DNA from: Deltaproteobacteria bacterium RBG_13_49_15
GTDB taxonomy: Bacteria; Desulfobacterota; Desulfobacteria; Desulfobacterales; UBA2156
Direction: 5' to 3'
Assembly: GCA_001797695.1 (NCBI GenBank)
Contig: MGQD01000196.1
Location: 1 to 5,369, forward strand
Length of the DNA: 5,369 nucleotides
The position numbers and the translations under genes were made by a program. The notes beneath the pieces were generated by a model that made no database searches, had not been told where the DNA came from, and was given only the letters and a program-made list of their open reading frames with translations. This document shows positions 1-4,644 of this stretch, piece after piece. Every line of letters begins with the position of its first letter. Position 1 is the first letter of the stretch.

Positions 1-325
1 CCGGTTTCCCGGTAGTCCCGGAAGTCTGACGGAAGCTGGTCACTTCCCTTGGATCGATACCTAAAAGTTTTCCGTAGATGTTTTCCCGATTCTCTTTCTG
101 TGCATTTCGCAGGTCCTCCTTGTCGATAAGGGGAAGGGATTTTAAATCGTCTCTGTTTCGGATCTCTTCAGGTGAAATATTCCGAAAAATTTCGCGACAC
201 AACGCAGAATGCGTTTTCGCATAAAAAAGATGGCGACGGAAATTTTTCATTTCGAGTTCGATTAGTTTCTCAGGAGCCAATGTTTCCAAAAAAGGATTCC
301 AATATTTGTTGCGTTCCCCTTTCAT
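1..325 (-). CDS. Phenylacetate-CoA ligase (PaaK)-family AMP-forming acyl-CoA ligase, N-terminal 108 codons
   Basis: This is the start of an adenylate-forming ligase that would activate a carboxylic acid, probably aromatic, to its CoA thioester with ATP in the cytoplasm. The gene runs off the left edge, so only residues 1-108 are visible. The N-terminus has the family's YWNPFLE segment at residues 8-14. A charged helical stretch with the PaaK-like 'LPLIDKEDLR' block follows at 64-73. The fragment ends in the ATP/AMP-binding P-loop TSGTTGKP at 101-108, at the expected place for PaaK-type enzymes of about 430 residues. The start ATG (323-325) is preceded by AAGGAG at 336-341, 10 nt upstream, which is slightly long. 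It lies 72 bp behind the IclR gene on the same strand with no terminator between them, so co-transcription is likely. Family assignment is firm. The substrate is unknown, because the residues that select it are outside the window and this family acts on many acids besides phenylacetate. Confidence 0.88.
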   Translation of the reverse strand, partial: MKGERNKYWNPFLETLAPEKLIELEMKNFRRHLFYAKTHSALCREIFRNISPEEIRNRDDLKSLPLIDKEDLRNAQKENRENIYGKLLGIDPREVTSFRQTSGTTGKP

Positions 326-397
326 AGAGCTGTTTCTCCTTGGTTCCAATTTGGGAGAGATGTAGAAACCCGCATCATCCATTACCTTCAAGTGCAA

Positions 398-1165
398 TTA
401 CCTCAACTGGAAACGGGCTTCGATGCCCGATGCCATCTTTTTTAGCAGCTCTGAAAATTGTTGTACCATCTCTTTGGGCACCTGCCTCTTTAAACCGACC
501 GCCCACAGCGCTGTCTGAAGATTTTGCCTTCCGGTCCTGAAGGGAACCGCAAAAGCATAAATTCCTTCAATGTATTCTTCGTCATCGAATGCAATCCGTT
601 CTTCCCGTGCTTTTCTGATCATCATCAGGTATCTCTTCTTGTCCACGCAGGACTGGGGTGTAAATTTGGGAAGTTCCTCCTTGGCCAGGATTCTTTCGAT
701 TTCTCTATCGGGAAGCTGGGATAACAGGGCCCTCCCTCCGGCCCCGCCCAGCAAGGGAAGTCTCATGCCCACCTCGGAAGATATCTTGATGTCGAAAGCC
801 GAATCGACCTTATCCAGTATGACCGCCCTCATCCCCGACCGGATCCCCAGAAAAGCCGAAAGCTTAGTTTTTTTATTGATCTCTTCCAGATAGGGATGAA
901 CGATCTGAATCAATTCAGAGCTCTTTCCCGCAGCCCGGCTCAACAGGTAGAGGTCCGTTCCGAGGTTGAATTTATTGTCCGGCATCTGTTCCAATATCCC
1001 CAGGTCGGAAAGGGTATGGACGATGTTAAAAACCGTGCTCTTGTTATACCGGAGTGCCCTGGAGATGCCGGTAATCCCCATGGCTGCTTTGGATTTTGTT
1101 AAAAGCCGGAGGATGGCAAAACATTTTTCGATCGCAGGAACGCGTTTGAATCCGCTAGTTGACAT
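398..1165 (-). CDS. IclR-family transcriptional regulator
   Basis: A 255-residue protein of typical IclR length, expected to bind DNA as a dimer or tetramer and to respond to a small aromatic or CoA-type effector. The winged helix-turn-helix lies at about residues 8-70: 'VPAIEKCFAIL' forms the first helix, GITGISRAL (30-38) the second, and NKSTVFNIVHTL (41-52) the recognition helix. The C-terminal part is the IclR effector domain. It includes the conserved segment around GMRLPLLGGAGGRALL (133-148) and ends in a C-terminal helix. I chose the ATG at 1163-1165 because GGAGA (1173-1177) lies 7 nt upstream and the IclR homology begins directly after it. An in-frame ATG at 1226-1228 would add 21 unrelated residues and overlap the predicted promoter. 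The gene is divergent from the five-gene catabolic operon and upstream of the PaaK-type ligase. It probably controls both and itself. Whether it represses or activates cannot be read from sequence. Confidence 0.93.
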   Translation of the reverse strand: MSTSGFKRVPAIEKCFAILRLLTKSKAAMGITGISRALRYNKSTVFNIVHTLSDLGILEQMPDNKFNLGTDLYLLSRAAGKSSELIQIVHPYLEEINKKTKLSAFLGIRSGMRAVILDKVDSAFDIKISSEVGMRLPLLGGAGGRALLSQLPDREIERILAKEELPKFTPQSCVDKKRYLMMIRKAREERIAFDDEEYIEGIYAFAVPFRTGRQNLQTALWAVGLKRQVPKEMVQQFSELLKKMASGIEARFQLR

Positions 1166-1170
1166 TCTCT

Positions 1171-1200
1171 GTTCTCCATATCGAACATATGTTCTAAATA
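1171..1200. promoter_or_regulatory. Candidate IclR operator: 12-bp palindrome plus a third half-site
   Basis: A perfect 12-bp palindrome, GAACATATGTTC, occupies 1183-1194. A further half-site in direct orientation lies at 1171-1175 (GTTCT), exactly 20 bp from the GTTCT at 1191-1195. The 10-mers starting at 1171 and 1191 agree at 8 of 10 positions. Three half-sites, two forming a palindrome and one a direct repeat about two helical turns away, is the layout described for the PcaU/PobR subgroup of IclR regulators. The palindrome overlaps the predicted transcription start of the minus-strand promoter, which suits autorepression. The binding protein is inferred. The outer half-site partly coincides with the ribosome binding site, so its match could be chance. 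Confidence 0.5.
1173..1177 (-). promoter_or_regulatory. Ribosome binding site deciding the IclR start
   Basis: On the minus strand this reads GGAGA, 7 nt before the ATG at 1163-1165. The alternative upstream ATG (1226-1228) has no comparable site. It overlaps the first of the GTTCT repeats described at 1171-1200, so regulator binding and the translation signal share bases. Confidence 0.7.
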
Positions 1201-1228
1201 AGAAACAAAAATTGAAGCGATTTGTCAA
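1198..1228 (-). promoter_or_regulatory. Predicted sigma-70 promoter for the IclR-ligase unit
   Basis: On the minus strand a consensus -35 box TTGACA lies at 1223-1228. The best -10 candidates are weaker: TCTTAT at 1198-1203 (4 of 6, 19-nt spacer) or TTTCTT at 1200-1205 (3 of 6, 17-nt spacer). Transcription would begin near 1191, leaving a leader of about 25 nt. The poor -10 suggests a weak or regulated promoter. Confidence 0.45.
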
Positions 1229-1253
1229 TAAAAATTTGTGTTTTTCAAATCGC
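1217..1253. repeat. Inverted repeat GCGATTTG / CAAATCGC in the divergent promoter region
   Basis: Two perfect 8-bp arms (1217-1224 and 1246-1253) are separated by 21 bp, so equivalent bases lie about 29 bp apart, close to three helical turns. The left arm touches the minus-strand -35 box. The heptamer GCGATTT recurs at 1297-1303. This could be a second regulator site acting on both units. In an AT-rich region of this size an 8-bp match is not very unlikely by chance, so the call is tentative. Confidence 0.35.
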
Positions 1254-1291
1254 GAAATGATATGCTGTAAACGAAGTGTCAGCGAAAGAAA

Positions 1292-1332
1292 ACCCGGCGA
1301 TTTATCGCTTGACTCGACCGGACAAACCGGGT
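1292..1332. repeat. Nested palindrome and stem in the operon leader region
   Basis: GCGAT-TT-ATCGC at 1297-1308 is an interrupted palindrome with 5-bp arms. It sits immediately 5' of a TTGACT hexamer (1309-1314). It is enclosed by ACCCGG (1292-1297) and CCGGGT (1327-1332), which are complementary and overlap the inner element at one base. The position next to a possible -35 box would suit an activator or repressor site. As RNA it could form a short stem only if transcription starts upstream of 1292. No U-run follows, so it is not a terminator. Confidence 0.3.
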
Positions 1333-1337
1333 AGTAG
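1309..1337 (+). promoter_or_regulatory. Weak candidate promoter for the five-gene catabolic operon
   Basis: TTGACT (1309-1314, 5 of 6 to the -35 consensus) is followed after 17 nt by TAGTAG (1332-1337), which matches the -10 consensus at only 3 of 6. A better -10-like TGTAAT at 1339-1344 is 24 nt away, too far for normal spacing. The direct repeat GTAGCT (1334-1339 and 1345-1350) lies here too. A poor -10 is typical of activator-dependent promoters, but the real start could be elsewhere between 1166 and 1396. Confidence 0.25.
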
Positions 1338-1396
1338 CTGTAATGTAGCTTATTTTTTCAGGCAATGACGCTATGGTAAATTGAAGGAGAATCGAC

Positions 1397-2146
1397 ATGA
1401 TGTTGAGAGATAAAAACGCCATTGTTACCGGCGGATCCCAGGGGATCGGGACCGCCATATCCCTTGAAATGGCGAGGGAAGGAGCCAATGTATGCCTGAC
1501 CTACCGGAAACATGAAAACGAAGCGTTTGAGGTCAGGGACCGGATTCTTCAGATGGGCGGAAAAGCCATCGCGGTCAAGTGCGACATTGCTTCATTCTCA
1601 GAAGCGGAAAAAGTCGTCAAAGCGACACTAGATGCGTTCGGTAAAATCGATATTTTAGTCAACAACGCCGGAATGAACTGGGACGGGGTTTCATGGAAGA
1701 TGACCGAGGAGCAATGGGACCGGGTCATCGAAGTCAACTTAAAAGGGTATTTTAATTTTACACGTCATGTGGCGCCCTTGCTCAAGGATCAGAAATCCGG
1801 AAAAATCATCAACGTCACGTCCATAAACGGTCTTCGCGGAAAATTCGGCCAGACCAACTATTCGGCTTCAAAAGCCGGAATAATCGGATTCACAAAGGCT
1901 TTGGCCAAAGAACTCGGCGCTTTCAGCGTCAACGTAAACGCCGTTGCCCCTGGATTGATCGAAACCGCCATGTTGAAAGGATCCAGCGCGCGCGACCAGA
2001 TCATTCAGATGGCCATGGCCGAAAGTGTCTTAAAACGTGTCGGTCAACCAGAAGACCTGGCCAATCTGGTCGTTTTTCTCGCCTCGGATAAGTCCAAACA
2101 CATCACCGGAGAGGTAATCAAGGTGGATGGCGGACAATATATTTAA
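1397..2146 (+). CDS. SDR-family 3-oxoacyl reductase / 3-hydroxyacyl-CoA dehydrogenase (FabG-like)
   Basis: A 249-residue classical short-chain dehydrogenase of normal length. The cofactor motif TGGSQGIG is at residues 11-18, NNAG at 89-92, and the catalytic tetrad is complete: N114, S142, Y155 and K159 (YSASK). The PG motif follows at 185-186 and the C-terminal VDGG loop is present. R37 just after the second strand favours NADP(H) by analogy with FabG-type enzymes. AAGGAG at 1384-1389 supports the first ATG; a second ATG follows directly and would remove one residue. It is the first gene of the plus-strand operon, 59 bp before the thiolase. In this context it more likely oxidises a 3-hydroxyacyl-CoA, like the SDR subunits BbsC/BbsD of toluene catabolism, than serves fatty acid synthesis. 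The real substrate and direction are inferred. Confidence 0.9.
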   Translation: MMLRDKNAIVTGGSQGIGTAISLEMAREGANVCLTYRKHENEAFEVRDRILQMGGKAIAVKCDIASFSEAEKVVKATLDAFGKIDILVNNAGMNWDGVSWKMTEEQWDRVIEVNLKGYFNFTRHVAPLLKDQKSGKIINVTSINGLRGKFGQTNYSASKAGIIGFTKALAKELGAFSVNVNAVAPGLIETAMLKGSSARDQIIQMAMAESVLKRVGQPEDLANLVVFLASDKSKHITGEVIKVDGGQYI

Positions 2147-2193
2147 AGGACAACTTTTTTCAGAGCGCATCGAATCATAACTTTTTAATGAAG

Positions 2194-2199
2194 AAGGGG
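2194..2199 (+). promoter_or_regulatory. Ribosome binding site deciding the thiolase start
   Basis: AAGGGG lies 6 nt before the ATG at 2206-2208. The in-frame ATG at 2188-2190 has only an AT-rich stretch upstream with no Shine-Dalgarno match. The residues after the second ATG (GKVGIIGVG) are the usual beginning of SCP-x-type thiolases, so the later start is preferred. Confidence 0.75.
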
Positions 2200-2205
2200 T
2201 CATGT

Positions 2206-3372
2206 ATGGGAAAAGTGGGGATCATCGGCGTAGGGCAAAGTGCATTCGTTCGGCAATATCCAGGATCCATCCGGGAACTGGCCTTTGAAGGATTCAAAGC
2301 GGGGATGAAAGATGCGCAGATAACAGTAAAAGATGTGGATGCTTCCGTTATATGCTCGGCGCCGGAATATGATAAACAGCGTTCTCCGGCAGGTGTTTTT
2401 GCCGAATATCTGGGGCTGAATCCTCAGCCGACATGTTATGTTGAAAGCCTCTGCTCCTCCAGCAGCATGGGGCTTCGCTTGGCCTATTCACTCGTCAAGT
2501 CCGGGCTTCATGATGTGGTGGCGATCATCGGATTTCAAAAAATGTCCGAAATCAGTTCATCCGAATCCCAGGAGCGGATGGGGCGGGGGGCCGATATTCA
2601 ATGGGAAAGCCCGTTCGGCACCATGATGCCGGCATACTATGCCATGTATGCGAGGGCTCATATGGTCCAATACGGAACTACTCCCGACGATTTGGCGCTC
2701 ATCCGTGTCAAATCAGCCACCTATGGCCAGCTCAATGAAATGGCCGTTTACAGGAAAGCGGTTACCTTTGATATGTTTGCCGACCCCAAAGACCGGATGG
2801 CCGCTCCGGTTGCAAGCCCGCTTCGCGTCGGAGACTGCTGTGCCAATGCGGACGGAAGCTCCTGCATCATTGTCGCCTGCGAGGAAAAAGCGCGGAAGTT
2901 TTCTAAAAAACCGGTATGGATTCTGGGTTTGGGCGCCGCTACGACCAGCGTCAATCTGGCAGGAAGAGATCTTTTTACAGGGCTTACGGTGGCTCAGGAA
3001 GCATCCCGCCAGGCATATCGGATGGCCGGAATTTCTCCAAAAGAGATCGATGTGGCGGAAGTGCACGATTGCTTTACCATCGCGGAAATGATGGCATATG
3101 AAAATCTAGGATTTGCCAAACCAGGCGAGGGAAAAGATCTGATTCGAAGCAAGGCGACTTACAAAGACGGAGATATCCCGGTGAATGTGGACGGCGGTCT
3201 GTTGTCCAAAGGGCACCCGATCGGCGCCACCGGCGGCTCCCAAATCCGGACCATCGTGCTTCAGCTTAGAAACGAAGCCGGAGCCATCCAGGTGAAGGAC
3301 CCGGAAATCGGTCTAGTGCACAACATCGGCGGCGTCGGCTTATATGGAAACGTCACCATACTGGGGAGGTAG
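2206..3372 (+). CDS. SCP-x-type thiolase, BbsB-like large subunit
   Basis: A 388-residue thiolase of the sterol-carrier-protein-x / non-decarboxylating branch. It would cleave a 3-oxoacyl-CoA with CoA, the last step of the pathway. The nucleophile is C83 in VESLCSSSS. The HDCF motif (H287, C289) and the GHPIGATG loop (H337) supply the other active-site groups. The C-terminal segment reads NIGGVG and lacks the second cysteine of classical thiolases, as expected for this branch, where the HDCF cysteine is thought to take its role. The length and the DUF35 partner directly downstream (3-bp gap) match the BbsB/BbsA pair, a thiolase with an added zinc-finger subunit that cleaves benzoylsuccinyl-CoA. 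This suggests a bulky or alpha-branched substrate rather than a straight fatty acyl chain. An alternative start at 2188 adds six residues. Other SCP-x thiolases, for example in steroid side-chain degradation, have the same partner, so benzoylsuccinyl-CoA is only one candidate. Confidence 0.9.
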   Translation: MGKVGIIGVGQSAFVRQYPGSIRELAFEGFKAGMKDAQITVKDVDASVICSAPEYDKQRSPAGVFAEYLGLNPQPTCYVESLCSSSSMGLRLAYSLVKSGLHDVVAIIGFQKMSEISSSESQERMGRGADIQWESPFGTMMPAYYAMYARAHMVQYGTTPDDLALIRVKSATYGQLNEMAVYRKAVTFDMFADPKDRMAAPVASPLRVGDCCANADGSSCIIVACEEKARKFSKKPVWILGLGAATTSVNLAGRDLFTGLTVAQEASRQAYRMAGISPKEIDVAEVHDCFTIAEMMAYENLGFAKPGEGKDLIRSKATYKDGDIPVNVDGGLLSKGHPIGATGGSQIRTIVLQLRNEAGAIQVKDPEIGLVHNIGGVGLYGNVTILGR

Positions 3373-3375
3373 CTT

Positions 3376-3816
3376 ATGAGCAGATCAAAAGAAAAAGAAA
3401 TCGATGATCGATTTAAAAAATTCGGAACGGTGAGCTTTACATCCATTACAAAGACCAACGATTTTATCGGATACCTGGAAAACGGAAAGATCATGGGAAC
3501 CCGATGCAAGGATTGCGGAATTAACTTCTTTCCGCCGCGTGCCGATTGCTACCGCTGCCTTTCCGGCAACATGGAATGGTTCGAGGTTTCGGGATTCGGG
3601 ACATTGGTTACATACAGCAAACTCGAATACGGCCCGGTCGGGTTTGACGCCGACCTCCCCTATTCCATCGCCCTTCTGGATTACGGGGATTTTAAAATCT
3701 TCGGACGGATCGCCGGAAATATTCCCGATAATGAAATCCAGGTGGGAATGAAAATGAAAGCGGCGGCCAACCGACTTCCGAACGGACAGCTTAATTATGT
3801 ATTTCAAAAAGTATAA
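3376..3816 (+). CDS. DUF35-type zinc-ribbon / OB-fold protein, BbsA-like thiolase partner
   Basis: A 146-residue protein with the architecture of DUF35 partners of thiolases. A short charged N-terminal segment (1-30) is followed by a zinc ribbon with four cysteines, C44/C47 and C58/C61 (CKDC and CYRC), and then an OB-fold of alternating strands from about residue 65 to the end. All four metal ligands are intact. These proteins have no thiolase activity of their own. They form a complex with SCP-x-type thiolases and help shape the CoA or substrate site; BbsA of anaerobic toluene metabolism is the best match in context. The start has a strong GGGGAGG at 3363-3369, inside the end of the thiolase gene, and the two genes are 3 bp apart, which suggests coupled translation and fixed stoichiometry. 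An open antisense frame of nearly the same span is a shadow. Confidence 0.9.
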   Translation: MSRSKEKEIDDRFKKFGTVSFTSITKTNDFIGYLENGKIMGTRCKDCGINFFPPRADCYRCLSGNMEWFEVSGFGTLVTYSKLEYGPVGFDADLPYSIALLDYGDFKIFGRIAGNIPDNEIQVGMKMKAAANRLPNGQLNYVFQKV

Positions 3817-3832
3817 GCTGAAGTATTATAAT
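3803..3832 (+). promoter_or_regulatory. Possible internal promoter before the hydratase gene
   Basis: A perfect TATAAT at 3827-3832 is preceded 18 nt upstream by TTCAAA (3803-3808, 4 of 6 to the -35 consensus). It spans the end of the DUF35 gene and the 45-bp gap. The local sequence is AT-rich, so chance matches are likely. It could give extra transcription of the hydratase and downstream dehydrogenase. Confidence 0.2.
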
Positions 3833-3861
3833 CAAACGAATCCTAACCTGAGGAATCCATT

Positions 3862-4629
3862 ATGACAAAAAAAAATATCAATTTGGAGAAATCTTCCGGC
3901 GTCGCCCGGATAACGCTGGCCCGCCCGAAACACAATGTGTTTGACATCACAATGATGGAAGAGCTCAATTTGGAGTTTGAAATACTGCTTGCAGATGATT
4001 CCCTGAAGTGTGTGACCATTTTCGGAGAAGGGCCGAGCTGGTGTGCCGGTTTAGAGGTGGCGGATCATAAACCCGAATCCGTTCATCAAATGATCGAAAC
4101 GTTCAACCGGATCTTCCTGCTCATGAATCTGATCGAAGTCCCCCTTATCGCTGCGGTCCATGGATTCTGCCTGGGCGGCGGAATGGAGGTGGCCATCGCT
4201 TGCGATACCATCGTGGCGACAAAAAGCGCCGCCTTCGGTCAGCCCGAGATCAAAATCGGATTCTTCCCGCCATATGCCGCCATCCGGCTCCCTCAACTGG
4301 TGGGTCCGGCAAAAGCCGTTGAAATCTGCACCACTGGGAAACGATACACCGCTCAAGAAGCCCTGCAGATGGGATTTGTCTCCTATGTCGTCGACGATGA
4401 TCAGTTGAATGCATCGGTCGATAAACTGGTGGGAGAAATATCGGTTTTAAGTCCATTGATCATCCGGCTCAATAAGCGAGCGGTAAAACGTCACCTCAAT
4501 TTCAGATTTCCGGAATCGATGGAAAAGGTCAGCGATCTGTTCCTGAACACCCTGATGAAAACCGAAGATACGCTTGAAGGAATTGCCAGTTTCGAAGGAA
4601 AACGAAAAGCCCAGTGGAAAAACAGATAG
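3862..4629 (+). CDS. Enoyl-CoA hydratase/isomerase (crotonase) family, Dch-like
   Basis: A 255-residue crotonase-fold protein that would add water to an unsaturated CoA ester. Both hydratase glutamates are present, E109 in GGGME and E129 in FGQPE. The oxyanion-hole positions are conserved around A62-G63 and G106. Two segments depart from the common hydratase pattern: GLEVADHKPE (63-72) replaces the usual GADI/L stretch, and GFFPPYAAIRLP (133-144) replaces the typical G-x-x-P-G-x-G-G-T-Q-R-L-P. To my reading both resemble cyclohexa-1,5-dienecarbonyl-CoA hydratases (Dch/BamR) of anaerobic benzoyl-CoA degradation. A phenylitaconyl-CoA-type hydratase role like BbsH is the alternative suggested by the neighbours. 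GAGGA at 3850-3854 lies 7 nt before the ATG. It is 45 bp after the DUF35 gene and 15 bp before the next dehydrogenase. Family is certain; the exact substrate is not. Confidence 0.9.
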   Translation: MTKKNINLEKSSGVARITLARPKHNVFDITMMEELNLEFEILLADDSLKCVTIFGEGPSWCAGLEVADHKPESVHQMIETFNRIFLLMNLIEVPLIAAVHGFCLGGGMEVAIACDTIVATKSAAFGQPEIKIGFFPPYAAIRLPQLVGPAKAVEICTTGKRYTAQEALQMGFVSYVVDDDQLNASVDKLVGEISVLSPLIIRLNKRAVKRHLNFRFPESMEKVSDLFLNTLMKTEDTLEGIASFEGKRKAQWKNR

Positions 4630-4644
4630 CACCAAGGAGGATTC

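Noticed and set aside
326..397. Terminator between the IclR gene and the ligase gene
   Set aside because: No GC-rich hairpin followed by a T-run is visible on the minus strand in this gap.
1166..1228. 21-residue N-terminal extension of the IclR protein from the ATG at 1228
   Set aside because: The extension has no IclR homology, overlaps the predicted -35/-10 region and has a poorer ribosome binding site than the ATG at 1165.
1292..1332. Possible terminator or riboswitch between the divergent genes
   Set aside because: The stem is short and split, no T-run follows it on either strand, and I recognise no conserved riboswitch core.
966..1334. 122-codon plus-strand open frame across the IclR gene and the intergenic region
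   Set aside because: Most of it is antisense to the well-supported IclR gene, it has no recognisable domain, and it runs through the predicted promoters and repeats.
2188..2205. Upstream ATG for the thiolase
   Set aside because: No Shine-Dalgarno match precedes it, while the in-frame ATG at 2206 has AAGGGG at 6 nt and begins the conserved domain.
2147..2205. Terminator or small gene between the SDR and the thiolase
   Set aside because: A T-run is present near 2153-2159 but no stem precedes it, and no start with a ribosome binding site opens a frame other than the thiolase.
3385..3807. 140-codon minus-strand open frame opposite the DUF35 gene
   Set aside because: It is a shadow of a gene with intact zinc ligands and a strong ribosome binding site; its translation shows no recognisable domain.
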